A DNA stretch of 52,072 bases from Polaromonas sp. (GCA_026400075.1 JAPLPS010000070.1:1-52072), one strand, 5' to 3'. Numbered from the stretch's first letter, positions 8,746 to 17,580 are shown. A program made the numbers and translations. Notes: generated from the sequence alone by a model not told the origin.

Positions 8746-8830
8746 CGCGTTTAGTTACATCAATCAAATTCTCCTGCGAACTGATTGTTCGCCACAAGCG
8801 GCAAGCGGCAGGCGCCTAATTTCTGGCGCC

Positions 8831-9571
8831 TCAAGCCTTCACGCCGCGCCCGCCAAAAATCGCCGTCCCGACTCGCACCATCGTGCTGCCTGCCTGCACC
8901 GCCGCGTCCAGATCCCCCGTCATGCCCATCGACAGCGTATCGAGCGGCGCGGGCAGCAGGCCGCTGGCGTTGAGCTGGTCAAACAGGGCTTTGGTGCGCG
9001 CGTGAACCGCGCAGGCGGCGGCAAAATCGGCCGACGGTTCGGGAATCGCCATCAGCCCGCGCAGCACCAGGCGCGGCAGACGGGCCACTTGCTGCGCCAG
9101 CGCCAGCGCGTTTTCGGGCGCCAGGCCCGATTTGTTCGCGCCGCCGTCGATGTTGACCTGCAGGCAGACCTGCAGCGGCGGCAAATCCGGCGGGCGCTGC
9201 TCGCTCAGGCGCTCGGCGATTTTCAGCCGGTCTAGCGACTGCACCCAGTCGAAGTTTTCCGCCACCAGCCGCGTCTTGTTGCTCTGAATCGGGCCGATGC
9301 AGTGCCACTCCAGCGTCGGCGCGGCCACGCCGGTGCGCGCTGTTTCAGCGTCCTGCCAGCGGCGTAGTTCCGCGATTTTTTCGACGCCTTCGGCGATGTA
9401 GTTTTCGCCAAAAGCGCGCTGCCCGGCGGCGATGGCTTCGATGACGGCGTCGGCGCCAAAAGTTTTGGAAACCGCCAGCAGGCGCACGCCCGCCGGGTCG
9501 CGCCCGGCGGCCCGGCAGGCGGCATGGATTCGGTCATGGACAAGGCAAAGTTGGTGCGCAATCGTGGTCAT
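8831..9571 (-). CDS. yggS: YggS family pyridoxal-phosphate-binding protein
   Basis: A protein of 246 residues, normal for the YggS/PLPBP family. It has the alanine-racemase-like fold I barrel, with LLAVSKTFGADAV supplying the PLP lysine, AFGENYIAEG, WHCIGPIQSNKTRLV, and LSMGMTGDLDAAVQAGSTMVR near the end binding the phosphate. The family is non-catalytic and controls intracellular PLP and amino-acid balance. I chose ATG 9571 (MTTIAHQ); upstream in-frame codons extend into the pilT promoter region. It is divergent from pilT, a common arrangement in proteobacteria. A weak hairpin (GGCGCC repeated at 8810-8830) follows the stop. Confidence 0.93.
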   Translation of the reverse strand: MTTIAHQLCLVHDRIHAACRAAGRDPAGVRLLAVSKTFGADAVIEAIAAGQRAFGENYIAEGVEKIAELRRWQDAETARTGVAAPTLEWHCIGPIQSNKTRLVAENFDWVQSLDRLKIAERLSEQRPPDLPPLQVCLQVNIDGGANKSGLAPENALALAQQVARLPRLVLRGLMAIPEPSADFAAACAVHARTKALFDQLNASGLLPAPLDTLSMGMTGDLDAAVQAGSTMVRVGTAIFGGRGVKA

Positions 9572-9615
9572 AATCCTGACTGTAAACTCAGATTCAACTT
9601 CCAAGGATTTGCCGG

Positions 9616-10659
9616 ATGGACATTACCCAATTGCTGGCCTTCAGCGTCAAGAACAAGGCCTCCGATTTGCACCTCTCGGCCGGCCTGCCGCCGATGATCC
9701 GCGTTCACGGCGACGTGCGGCGCATCAACATCGAGCCGCTAGACCACAAACAGGTTCACGCGATGGTGTACGACATCATGAACGACACCCAGCGCAAGAA
9801 CTACGAAGAATTCCTGGAGGTCGATTTCTCGTTTGAAATTGAGGGGCTGGCGCGCTTTCGGGTCAATGCCTTCAACCACAACCGGGGCGCGGGCGCGGTG
9901 CTGCGAACGATTCCGTCAAAAATCCTGTCGCTGGAGCAGCTGAACGCGCCGAAGATTCTGGCCGAGCTGGCCATGAAGCCGCGCGGCATGGTGCTGGTGA
10001 CCGGCCCGACCGGCTCGGGCAAATCGACCACGCTGGCCGCGATGGTCAACTTCCTGAACGAAAACGAATACGGCCACATCCTGACCGTCGAAGACCCGAT
10101 TGAATTCGTCCACGAATCGAAAAAATGTCTGATCAACCAACGCGAAGTCGGCCCGCACACGCTGAGCTTTAACGCAGCGCTCAAATCCGCGCTGCGCGAG
10201 GATCCGGACGCGATTCTGGTCGGCGAAATGCGCGATCTGGAAACCATCCGCCTGGCCATGTCGGCCGCTGAAACCGGCCACCTGGTGTTCGGCACGCTGC
10301 ACACGTCGAGCGCGGCCAAAACGGTTGACCGGATCATTGACGTGTTCCCGGCCGCCGAAAAGGAAATGATCCGCGCCATGCTGTCCGAGTCGCTGCAGGC
10401 GGTCATTTCGCAGATGCTGTGCAAGACCAAGGACGGCCAGGGCCGGGTCGCGGTGCATGAAATCATGCTCGGCACCCCGGCGATTCGTAATCTGATCCGC
10501 GAAGCCAAGGTGGCGCAGATGTACTCGGCCATCCAGACCGGCAGCGGCATCGGCATGCAGACGCTGGATCAGAACCTGACGGATCTGGTCAAGCGCAACA
10601 TCATCTCCCCGGCCGAAGCGCGCAGCAAGGCCAAAATCCCGGAAAACTTCCCCGGCTGA
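9616..10659 (+). CDS. pilT: Type IV pilus retraction ATPase PilT
   Basis: A protein of 347 residues, the usual PilT length. It has the Walker A GPTGSGKST (about 130-138), the Asp box TVEDPIEFVHE, the Walker B with ILVGEMRDLETI, the His box GHLVFGTLHTSSA, and the C-terminal AIRNLIREAK motif required for retraction in PilT. It is a hexameric cytoplasmic motor that depolymerises pili for twitching motility, DNA uptake and surface sensing. It starts 45 bases from the divergent yggS start and is followed after 26 bases by the cyclic-nucleotide-binding gene, then by pilU. Confidence 0.97.
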   Translation: MDITQLLAFSVKNKASDLHLSAGLPPMIRVHGDVRRINIEPLDHKQVHAMVYDIMNDTQRKNYEEFLEVDFSFEIEGLARFRVNAFNHNRGAGAVLRTIPSKILSLEQLNAPKILAELAMKPRGMVLVTGPTGSGKSTTLAAMVNFLNENEYGHILTVEDPIEFVHESKKCLINQREVGPHTLSFNAALKSALREDPDAILVGEMRDLETIRLAMSAAETGHLVFGTLHTSSAAKTVDRIIDVFPAAEKEMIRAMLSESLQAVISQMLCKTKDGQGRVAVHEIMLGTPAIRNLIREAKVAQMYSAIQTGSGIGMQTLDQNLTDLVKRNIISPAEARSKAKIPENFPG

Positions 10660-10685
10660 TCGCCCCGGAGGCGCTCGAAACTCGC

Positions 10686-11321
10686 ATGAAAAGCCTGCTC
10701 GGACTCCTTGGGCTCTCGCCCGCCCCGCAGCAGGAGGGCCAGAGCGCCGAGTCGGAGTTTTTCTCGACCGCTTTTGCCGATCAGGGCGTGGATCCGGCCA
10801 TGCTGGTGCCCTGGGAGGCGCGCGCCAACGAGGTGGGCGCCAAGCGCCTGCCGCCCGAGCGCGGCAGCCAGCAGCTCCAGCAGCTGTGGCGCAAGGACAA
10901 ATACATGTCGCGCCTGGCATCGGACTCGGTCGCCGCCCGGCTGGAGCGGTTTTTTGATTTCGCCAGCCTGCCCGCCGGGCGCGACGTGATCCGCCAGGAC
11001 GAATACAGCAACTTCATGATCGTGCTGCTCAGCGGCACCATCGCCGTCGGCCGGGCGCAAGCCTGGGGCGAGCAGCTGCGCCTGAGCCAGGCGCGCCCCG
11101 GCAACATCCTGGGCGAAATGTCGCTGCTCGACAGCGGCAGGCGCTTTTCCGTCTGCACCTCGCTGAGCGAGTGCGACATCGCGGTGCTCAGCGCCCAGTC
11201 GCTTGACGAGATGATGGCCAGCGACCCGGCGCTGGCGGCGCTTTTAATTGCCGTGCTGGCGCGCAAACTGTCGGTGCGGCTGCGCATGGCCAGCACCCGG
11301 TCGGGTGGAAAAAAAGGCTGA
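10686..11321 (+). CDS. Cyclic-nucleotide-binding domain protein between pilT and pilU
   Basis: A protein of 211 residues. The first 80 are low-complexity and acidic; about residues 85-195 form a cNMP-binding beta-roll, with GRDVIRQDEYSNFMIVLLSG and the phosphate-binding-cassette-like PGNILGEMSLLDSGRRFS. In that cassette GEMSLLDSGRR matches the canonical GE(L/M)xL....R pattern, so cyclic AMP or cyclic GMP binding is plausible. There is no helix-turn-helix, so it is not a CRP-type regulator. It sits 26 bases after pilT and 51 before pilU in one operon, which suggests a role in tuning pilus retraction by nucleotide signals (inference). Confidence 0.85.
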   Translation: MKSLLGLLGLSPAPQQEGQSAESEFFSTAFADQGVDPAMLVPWEARANEVGAKRLPPERGSQQLQQLWRKDKYMSRLASDSVAARLERFFDFASLPAGRDVIRQDEYSNFMIVLLSGTIAVGRAQAWGEQLRLSQARPGNILGEMSLLDSGRRFSVCTSLSECDIAVLSAQSLDEMMASDPALAALLIAVLARKLSVRLRMASTRSGGKKG

Positions 11322-11372
11322 AGCGGCGCGCAGGCGCGGCCCCGGCGGATAAATACATAACCAGGAACTCTC

Positions 11373-12509
11373 ATGGAACGCGATCAGGCCAGTAAATTCA
11401 TCAACGATCTTCTCAGGCTGATGGTCAGCCGGGGCGGCAGCGACATGTTCATCACCAGCGACTTCCCGCCCGCCATCAAGGTCAGTGGCCAGATGACCAA
11501 GCTGTCCTCCCAGCCGCTCAACGCGGGTCACACGATGACGCTGGCGCGCGCCATCATGAACGACAAGCAGGCCGCCGAGTTCGAGCGCACCAAGGAATGC
11601 AACTTCGCCATTTCGCCGCCGGGCATCGGCCGTTTCCGGGTCAACGCATTCATCCAGCAGAGCAAGGTCGGCATGGTGATGCGGGTGATTCCGGCCACGC
11701 TGCCGACGCTCGACGGCATGGGCATGCCGCCGGTGCTCAAGGAAGTGGTGATGACCAAGCGCGGTCTGGTGATTCTGGTCGGCTCGACCGGTTCGGGCAA
11801 ATCGACGACGATGGCGGCGATGGTGGACTGGCGCAACGAGCAGTCGCACGGCCACATCATCACGATTGAAGACCCGGTGGAGTTTGTCCATCCGCACAAG
11901 AACTGCGTCATCACCCAGCGCGAAGTCGGCCTGGACACCGACAGCTGGGAAGCGGCGCTGAAAAACACGCTGCGCCAGGCGCCTGACGTGATTTTGATGG
12001 GCGAAATCCGCGACCGCGAGACGATGGAACACGCGCTGGCCTTTGCCGAAACCGGCCACCTGTGCCTGGCCACGCTGCACGCCAACAGCGCGAATCAGGC
12101 ACTAGACCGGGTGATCAACTTCTTCCCCGAAGAGCGCCGCATCCAGCTGCTGATGGACATGTCGCTCAACCTCAAGGCCTTCGTGTCGCAGCGGCTGGTG
12201 CCCAAACAGGACGGTAAAGGCCGTTTTGCCGCCGTCGAGATCCTGCTGAACTCGCCGCTGATTGCCGACCTGATCATCAAGGGCGAAGTCAGCGAGATCA
12301 AGGAGATCATGAAGAAAAGCCGCAACCTGGGCATGCAGACCTTCGACCAGGCGCTGTTTGACGCGTTTGAAAACAACCTGATCCACTACGAAGACGCGCT
12401 GCGCAATGCCGACTCGGTCAATGACCTGCGCCTGCAGATCAAGCTCAATTCCAAGCGCGCCAAGTCCACCGACCTGTCGGCCGGCACCGAGCATTTTGCG
12501 ATTGTTTGA
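11373..12509 (+). CDS. pilU: PilU, PilT-dependent retraction ATPase
   Basis: A protein of 378 residues with AGGAA upstream of ATG 11373. It has Walker A GSTGSGKST (about 137-145), the Asp box TIEDPVEFVHP, Walker B ILMGEIRDRETM and the His box GHLCLATLHANSANQ. The GSTGSGKST variant, the longer C-terminus and the position after pilT mark it as PilU rather than a second PilT. PilU adds force to PilT-driven retraction and normally needs PilT. Last gene of the pilT operon. Confidence 0.95.
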   Translation: MERDQASKFINDLLRLMVSRGGSDMFITSDFPPAIKVSGQMTKLSSQPLNAGHTMTLARAIMNDKQAAEFERTKECNFAISPPGIGRFRVNAFIQQSKVGMVMRVIPATLPTLDGMGMPPVLKEVVMTKRGLVILVGSTGSGKSTTMAAMVDWRNEQSHGHIITIEDPVEFVHPHKNCVITQREVGLDTDSWEAALKNTLRQAPDVILMGEIRDRETMEHALAFAETGHLCLATLHANSANQALDRVINFFPEERRIQLLMDMSLNLKAFVSQRLVPKQDGKGRFAAVEILLNSPLIADLIIKGEVSEIKEIMKKSRNLGMQTFDQALFDAFENNLIHYEDALRNADSVNDLRLQIKLNSKRAKSTDLSAGTEHFAIV

Positions 12510-12579
12510 AGCGCGCAGTCCATGCCTTCGGCCATGAAAATGGCGCGACCCCCTCAACCTTTTCCAGACGCACCTGAAA

Positions 12580-13479
12580 ATGTCCCTCACGCCTAAAACC
12601 TACGCCGCCTGCGCGCCCGCCCCTGTCGCCTTTCTGGGCCTGGGCGTGATGGGCTACCCGATGGCCGGCCACCTGGCGCGCGCCGGTCATGCGGTGACGG
12701 TGTACAACCGCAGCCCGGCCAAAGCGCAAGCCTGGCGCGCTCAATTCGGCCAGTACACGGCGGCCACGCCGCGTGAAGCCGCGCTCGGCGCCGCCATCGT
12801 TTTTTGCTGCGTCGGCAACGACGAGGATCTGCGCTCGGTCACGCTGGGCGCCGACGGCGCTTTTGCCGGCATGGCGCCGGGCGCGGTGTTTGTCGATCAC
12901 ACGACGGCCTCGGCCAGCGTGGCCCGCGAGCTGTACGGCGCGGCGAAAAACATCGGCCTGCAATTTATCGACGCGCCGGTCTCGGGCGGTCAGGCGGGCG
13001 CGCAAAACGGCGCGCTGACGGTGATGTGCGGCGGCCAGGCGGCAGCGTTTGACGCCATCAAACCGGTCGGCATGGCGTTTTCAAAAGCCTTCACGCTGAT
13101 GGGCGAGAGCGGCGCCGGTCAGCTGACCAAAATGGTGAATCAGATCTGCATCGCCGGGCTGCTGCAGGGTTTGAGCGAAGCCGTGGCTTTTGGCCAAAAA
13201 GCCGGACTGGACATGAACCAGGTGCTGGACGTGATCGGCCAGGGCGCCGCCCAGAGCTGGCAGCTGGACAACCGGGGCAAGACGATGGCGGCGGACAAGT
13301 TCGACTTCGGCTTTGCGGTGGACTGGATGCGCAAGGATCTGGGGCTGGTGCTCGACGAGGCCAGGGGCAACGGCGCACGCCTGCCAGTGACGGCGCTGGT
13401 AGACCAGTTTTACGCCGATGTGCAGGCGCTGGGCGGCCAGCGCTGGGACACCTCCAGCCTGATCAAGCGGCTGAAATAG
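12580..13479 (+). CDS. NAD(P)-dependent beta-hydroxyacid dehydrogenase
   Basis: A protein of 299 residues of the 3-hydroxyisobutyrate dehydrogenase / tartronate semialdehyde reductase family. FLGLGVMGYPMAGHLARAGH near the N-terminus is the Rossmann NAD(P) motif, DAPVSGGQAGAQNG is the substrate-binding loop, and the lysine in GAGQLTKMVNQI is the catalytic residue. It oxidises or reduces a short 3-hydroxyacid; the exact substrate cannot be read from sequence. It lies 70 bases after pilU and may be transcribed with it or separately. Confident as to family, not substrate. Confidence 0.9.
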   Translation: MSLTPKTYAACAPAPVAFLGLGVMGYPMAGHLARAGHAVTVYNRSPAKAQAWRAQFGQYTAATPREAALGAAIVFCCVGNDEDLRSVTLGADGAFAGMAPGAVFVDHTTASASVARELYGAAKNIGLQFIDAPVSGGQAGAQNGALTVMCGGQAAAFDAIKPVGMAFSKAFTLMGESGAGQLTKMVNQICIAGLLQGLSEAVAFGQKAGLDMNQVLDVIGQGAAQSWQLDNRGKTMAADKFDFGFAVDWMRKDLGLVLDEARGNGARLPVTALVDQFYADVQALGGQRWDTSSLIKRLK

Positions 13480-13504
13480 GCGGCGCGCCGCCCGCGTGGC
13501 GGCG

Positions 13505-14131
13505 TTACAGCGACGAGCGCAGCCGCGCCAGCTCATCTTCGCTGATGATCTCCAGCACCCGGACGACTTTTTGCACGCCCGGCGTGGCGCGCACCACTTC
13601 GGTGGCGCGGTCTGCCTCGCGCTGCGTGACACGCCCCATCAGGTAAACCGTGCCACGCTCAGTGACCAGCTTGAAGGCGTTCAGCTTCAAATCGGCGGCA
13701 TCAATCAGCATCGCCTTGACGTGGCCACTGAGCAGCACATCCGAAGAGCGCACCGCAAACGAAGGACTGTCGAGCACTTCGAGCTCGTTGACCACCGAGT
13801 TCACGTTCTCCACCTGCGAGACAAGCTGCTCAACCCACTCTTTGTCCTTGAGGCTGGGCACTTCGCCAGTCATCAGCACCTTGCGGTTGTAGCTGGCCAG
13901 ATTGACGCGCACCCGGGTGCCTAGGTTGGCGCGGATCTGGCTGGCTCCGCGCAGCTCTATGCCTTCATCTTCGAGCTGGGTGCCGGAGGTGCGGCGGTCT
14001 GCCACCACCATGCCGCCGCCGACCACGGCGCCGCCAACCAGCAGCGGCCCGACACAGGCGCTGAGCGAGCTGCCCAGCAAAATGGCCGCACCCAGGGCGC
14101 AGACCAATCGGTTCATTGAAGCAAATTTCAT
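13505..14131 (-). CDS. dolP: BON-domain outer-membrane lipoprotein (DolP/YraP-like)
   Basis: A protein of 208 residues. The signal peptide ends in a lipobox LSAC (cysteine about residue 26), so it is a lipoprotein. ADRRTSGTQLEDEGIELR, then two BON domains (about 60-125 and 135-200), match DolP (YraP), an outer-membrane lipoprotein that supports envelope integrity and BAM activity. The order rsmI / yraN / SIS protein / this gene equals the E. coli yraL-yraN-diaA-yraP order without lpoA. Its ATG overlaps the stop of the SIS gene (ATGA), so they are translationally coupled. Confidence 0.85.
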   Translation of the reverse strand: MKFASMNRLVCALGAAILLGSSLSACVGPLLVGGAVVGGGMVVADRRTSGTQLEDEGIELRGASQIRANLGTRVRVNLASYNRKVLMTGEVPSLKDKEWVEQLVSQVENVNSVVNELEVLDSPSFAVRSSDVLLSGHVKAMLIDAADLKLNAFKLVTERGTVYLMGRVTQREADRATEVVRATPGVQKVVRVLEIISEDELARLRSSL

Positions 14132-14724
14132 GAAGACTCCTGATCGCCAAGTAATTGGGTGTCCACGCCATCACAGATGCAGTGGAGCACTAAAAGATGC
14201 ACCTCCTGGATGCGGGCGGTGCGCTCATGCGGCACGCAGATATGCACATCGGTTTCGCGCAGGGCGTCGTTGATCTTGCCGCCACCATGACCGGTCAGCG
14301 CCACGACCGTCATGTCGCGCCCGTGCGCCGCCTCAATCGCGGCCAGCACATTGGCCGAATTGCCGCTGGTGCTGATGGCCAGCAGCACGTCACCCGCGCT
14401 GCCCAGCGCACGCACCTGCTTGGAAAAGATCACGCTGAAGTCGTAATCATTGGCAATGGCGGTGATGATGGAGCTGTCGGTGGTCAGCGCGATGGCGCCG
14501 AGTTCGGGGCGCTCGCGCTCGTAGCGGCCGACAAATTCGGCGGCGAAATGCTGCGCGTCCGCCGCCGAGCCGCCGTTGCCGCAGGCCAGCACCTTGCCGC
14601 CGCTGGTGACGCTGGCCAAAATGGCGTTGACGGCGGCGGCAATCGGCGCCGACAAGACCTGCGCCGCCTGGTATTTCAGGTCGGCGCTGTCGATAAACTG
14701 CTGTTCGATTCGTTGTTCAAGCAT
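14128..14724 (-). CDS. diaA: SIS-domain protein, DiaA / phosphoheptose isomerase family
   Basis: A protein of 198 residues starting at MLEQRIEQQF (ATG 14724). The SIS domain is marked by VLACGNGGSAADAQHFAAEF, AISTSGNSANVL and VALTGHGGG. GmhA makes heptose phosphate for LPS, whereas DiaA, the paralogue in the yraN-dolP cluster, binds DnaA and times initiation. Synteny favours DiaA; residues alone cannot separate the two and GmhA-type activity is not excluded. It overlaps the BON gene by four bases and follows yraN after 17 bases. Confidence 0.8.
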   Translation of the reverse strand: MLEQRIEQQFIDSADLKYQAAQVLSAPIAAAVNAILASVTSGGKVLACGNGGSAADAQHFAAEFVGRYERERPELGAIALTTDSSIITAIANDYDFSVIFSKQVRALGSAGDVLLAISTSGNSANVLAAIEAAHGRDMTVVALTGHGGGKINDALRETDVHICVPHERTARIQEVHLLVLHCICDGVDTQLLGDQESS

Positions 14725-14741
14725 GGGCAGATGATAGCGGG

Positions 14742-15245
14742 TCAGAAAGCATCGAAAGCCGCCTGCAACCACTCGATACAGGCGCCGCAGTCCTCGGGCG
14801 CTGCGCCTGCCAGCGGCGTGCCGTGAATCAGCAGCGCGTCAAAACGGCACGGCGGCGGGCTGGCCAGGCGCATCAGGTAGTGGCGCGCCGCAAAAATGAT
14901 ACGCCGCTGCTTGGTCGCCGTGATGCTGGCGCCCGCGCCGCCGTGGGACTGGCTGGCACGCTGGCGCACCTCGACAAACACCAGCGTGCCGTCGGGCGCG
15001 CGCATGATTAAATCAATCTCGCCGCCGCCGCGCCCCGGCGTGGCGTAATTGGCCTGGATCAGGCGCAAGCCGCGCTGGCGCAGATAGGCCAGCGCAAGGG
15101 CTTCGGCGACATCGCCCTTTGACTTGGTGGTAACCTGCTTCGTTAACTTCGGCGCGGCAACTGCTGCGCCCTGGACGAGCTTTTTGGCAAGGCCCGCTTC
15201 CCCGCCCTGCGGCAGCGGAGCCAGCTGTTTTCTGGACAACGACAT
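14742..15245 (-). CDS. yraN: YraN / UPF0102 nuclease-fold protein
   Basis: A protein of 167 residues from ATG 15245 (MSLSRKQL). The core from about residue 50 has KGDVAEALALAYLRQRG, GGGEIDLIMRAPDGTLVFVEVRQR and TATKQRRI, the conserved UPF0102 pattern. EID...VEVR resembles the PD-(D/E)xK nuclease core. Function is unproven; the family is linked to DNA processing by fold. The first 45 residues are a variable extension. Its start abuts that of rsmI on the other strand, so the two promoters must lie inside each other's coding start. Confidence 0.9.
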   Translation of the reverse strand: MSLSRKQLAPLPQGGEAGLAKKLVQGAAVAAPKLTKQVTTKSKGDVAEALALAYLRQRGLRLIQANYATPGRGGGEIDLIMRAPDGTLVFVEVRQRASQSHGGAGASITATKQRRIIFAARHYLMRLASPPPCRFDALLIHGTPLAGAAPEDCGACIEWLQAAFDAF

Positions 15246-16156
15246 TGAACGCCTCTTTTGACCTGGCACTGGATGCGGCACGCGCCGCCGCCGGCATGCA
15301 AACTTACCCCGAAGCCACGCTGTATGTCGTGGCCACGCCGATTGGCAACCTGGCCGACATCAGCCTGCGCGCACTCTACGTGCTGCAGCGGGTGGACGCC
15401 ATCGCCTGCGAGGACAAGCGCCACACCCAGCCGCTGCTGCGCCAGTATGGCATTGAAAAACCACTGCTGGCCGTGCATCAGCACAACGAGGCCGAGGCCG
15501 CCCAGCTGGTCGTCGAGCGACTCCAGCGCGGCGAGCGCGTGGCCTATGTCAGCGACGCGGGCACGCCCGCCGTCAGCGACCCCGGCGCCCGTCTGGTGGC
15601 CGCCGTGCGCGCCGCCGGGCTGAAAATCATGCCGCTGCCCGGCGCCAGCAGCGTCACCACCGTCTTGAGTGCCGCTGGCGTGACGCGGGCCGAAGGCAGC
15701 GGCGACAGCGGCAGCAGCTTTGTCTTTGCCGGTTTTTTGCCGAGCAAAGCCGCCGAGCGCGACCAGGCGATTGCCGGGCTGCAGCGCGACACCCGCGCCA
15801 TCGTGATTCTGGAAGCGCCGCACCGCATCGAAGCGCTGGCGCGTGCGATGGCCGTGCTGCAGGGCCGCCTGATCACCGTCGGCCGCGAGCTGACCAAGCA
15901 GTTCGAGGAAATCGCCACCATGCCCGCGCAGGATTTTGCCGCCTGGCTGGACGCCGGGCCGCAGCGCACACGCGGCGAATTCGCGCTCGTGCTGCACGCC
16001 ACCAGCGCCTTTGAAGGCCCGGACGACAGCGTGCGCGTGTTGAAACTGCTGCTGGCCGAGCTGCCGCTGAAAACCGCCGTCAAGCTGGCCGCCGACATCA
16101 CCGGCGCGCCCCGCAACGAACTCTACGATACCGCCTTGAAGCTAAAAAACGAATGA
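15245..16156 (+). CDS. rsmI: 16S rRNA 2'-O-ribose C1402 methyltransferase RsmI
   Basis: A protein of 303 residues of the tetrapyrrole-methylase fold. The signature blocks are VVATPIGNLADISLRAL, SDAGTPAVSDPGARLV, LPGASSVTTVLSAAG and FVFAGFLP. It uses S-adenosylmethionine to 2'-O-methylate C1402 of 16S rRNA in the decoding centre. The usual CEDTR motif reads CEDKR here. The TTG at 15245 is the earliest start and gives a 20-residue N-terminal extension; ATG 15296 (MQTYPEA) is the alternative. It overlaps the MFS gene by four bases and is divergent from yraN. Confidence 0.93.
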   Translation: MNASFDLALDAARAAAGMQTYPEATLYVVATPIGNLADISLRALYVLQRVDAIACEDKRHTQPLLRQYGIEKPLLAVHQHNEAEAAQLVVERLQRGERVAYVSDAGTPAVSDPGARLVAAVRAAGLKIMPLPGASSVTTVLSAAGVTRAEGSGDSGSSFVFAGFLPSKAAERDQAIAGLQRDTRAIVILEAPHRIEALARAMAVLQGRLITVGRELTKQFEEIATMPAQDFAAWLDAGPQRTRGEFALVLHATSAFEGPDDSVRVLKLLLAELPLKTAVKLAADITGAPRNELYDTALKLKNE

Positions 16157-17382
16157 ATCCAAACGCCGCTGAACTCTGGCCCGGCCCGCGCTGGGCGCTG
16201 GCCGTGTTGCTGGCGGTGCTCGGCATGCTGGGGCCGTTTTCAATCGACACCTATATTCCGGCCTTTGCCGGGATGACGCAGTCGCTGGGCGCGACGCCGG
16301 TGCAGATGCAGCAAACGCTGTCGGCTTATCTGTTCGGCTTTGCCTTCATGAACCTGTTTCATGGCGCGATGGCCGACAGCTTTGGCCGCCGCCCGGTGGT
16401 GCTGTGGGGCATTGCGATGTTCACGCTGGCCTCGGCGGGCTGCGCGCTGTCGCAAAGCGTTGGCCAGTTGGTGTTTTTTCGGGCCATGCAGGGTTTATCG
16501 ACCGGCGCCGGAATTGTTGTCTCGCGCGCGGTGATCCGCGACCTGTTCCCGCCCGCGCAGGCGCAGCAGGTGATGAGCCAGGTGACAATTTACTTTGGCG
16601 TGGCGCCCGCGCTGGCGCCGATTGTCGGCGGCTGGTTGTTTGTGCATCTGGGCTGGCACAGCATTTTCTGGTTTTTAACCGCAGTGGGCGTGCTGCTGTG
16701 GACGGTCAATTTCAAATTTCTGCCCGAGACGCTGGCGCCCGAGGCGCGCCAGCCTTTCGAGGTGCGCGATCTGCTGCGCGGCTACTGGCAGCTGGTCGGC
16801 TCAAACCCGCGCTTTTTGCTGCTGGCGCTGGCCAGCGGTGTGCCGTTCAACGGCATGTTTTTGTACGTGCTCGCGGCACCGGCTTTTCTCGGCGAGCATC
16901 TGGGCCTGGCGCCGACGCAGTTTTTCTGGTTTTTCGTGCTGACCATTTCCGGCATCATGGCGGGCGCCTGGCTGAGCGGGCGCCTGGCCGGAAAAATCGC
17001 GCCCAAGCGGCAAATTCGCCACGGCTTTGTCATCATGCTGGTGACGGCGCTGCTGAATCTGGCGGCCAATTTGCTGCTGCCCGCGCATGTGTCCTGGGCG
17101 CTGTTTCCGATTGCGCTGTTTGCCTTTGGCTGGGCGCTGATGGTGCCGGTGGTCACGCTGCTGGTGCTCGATTTATATCCCGAGCGGCGCGGCATGGCCT
17201 CGTCGCTGCAGGCTTTTGTCGGCTCGACGGCGAACGGGCTGGTCGCCGGTGTCATTGCGCCGCTGGTGATGCACTCGACGCCCGCGCTGGCCGCCGTGTC
17301 GCTGGGCATGCTGTGCATTGGCCTGTTCGCCTGGCTGTACCTGCACCACCGCTGGCCGGAGATTGGCCGCACGCCGGGCTGA
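16153..17382 (+). CDS. Bcr/CflA-type MFS drug-efflux transporter
   Basis: A protein of 409 residues with about 12 membrane segments. The block FSIDTYIPAFAGM followed by HGAMADSFGRRPVVLWG (MFS motif A, GRRP) and AMQGLSTGAGIVVSRAVIRDLF is typical of the Bcr/CflA (DHA1) family, proton antiporters that expel bicyclomycin, chloramphenicol, sulphonamides or endogenous metabolites. The ATG overlaps the rsmI stop (ATGA), so it is likely translated from the rsmI message. The substrate is unknown. Confidence 0.88.
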   Translation: MNPNAAELWPGPRWALAVLLAVLGMLGPFSIDTYIPAFAGMTQSLGATPVQMQQTLSAYLFGFAFMNLFHGAMADSFGRRPVVLWGIAMFTLASAGCALSQSVGQLVFFRAMQGLSTGAGIVVSRAVIRDLFPPAQAQQVMSQVTIYFGVAPALAPIVGGWLFVHLGWHSIFWFLTAVGVLLWTVNFKFLPETLAPEARQPFEVRDLLRGYWQLVGSNPRFLLLALASGVPFNGMFLYVLAAPAFLGEHLGLAPTQFFWFFVLTISGIMAGAWLSGRLAGKIAPKRQIRHGFVIMLVTALLNLAANLLLPAHVSWALFPIALFAFGWALMVPVVTLLVLDLYPERRGMASSLQAFVGSTANGLVAGVIAPLVMHSTPALAAVSLGMLCIGLFAWLYLHHRWPEIGRTPG

Positions 17383-17395
17383 CGCCAGCACCGCT

Positions 17396-17509
17396 TCAGC
17401 AAAACATCAAGGCGATCAGCGCGGCATCCTCACCGAGGTTGAGCAGCGCATAGCTGGCAGCGCGCAGCAGCAGGTAAGCGGCCGTGTCGAGGTAGGAATC
17501 AAGATTCAT
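17396..17509 (-). CDS. Possible small hydrophobic protein downstream of tRNA-Arg
   Basis: A 37-codon frame, MNLDSYLDTAAYLLL to ALIALMFC, that is amphipathic/hydrophobic in the middle. An in-frame ATG at 17563 would give 55 residues. Neither start has a good Shine-Dalgarno sequence. It lies just beyond the tRNA-Arg gene and its probable terminator on the same strand. I do not recognise it; it may be chance. Confidence 0.25.
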   Translation of the reverse strand: MNLDSYLDTAAYLLLRAASYALLNLGEDAALIALMFC

Positions 17510-17557
17510 CAGGAAAAAAGCTGCGCCCTGTGCGCTTGCCTGCCCAGCGTGGGCAGG
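17510..17557 (-). terminator. Hairpins and T-run after tRNA-Arg
   Basis: On the minus strand a perfect 8-base stem (CCTGCCCA/TGGGCAGG, loop of 3, 17539-17557) comes 23 bases after the tRNA 3' end. A second GC-rich pairing then ends in a run of six T at 17511-17516. It looks like the transcription end of the tRNA gene. Confidence 0.5.
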
Positions 17558-17580
17558 AGACATCTACGGGATGTGTTTGA

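Noticed and set aside
8805-8830. Terminator after the cassette/yggS (GGCGCC repeats)
   Set aside because: The repeat is itself palindromic and short, with no T-run.
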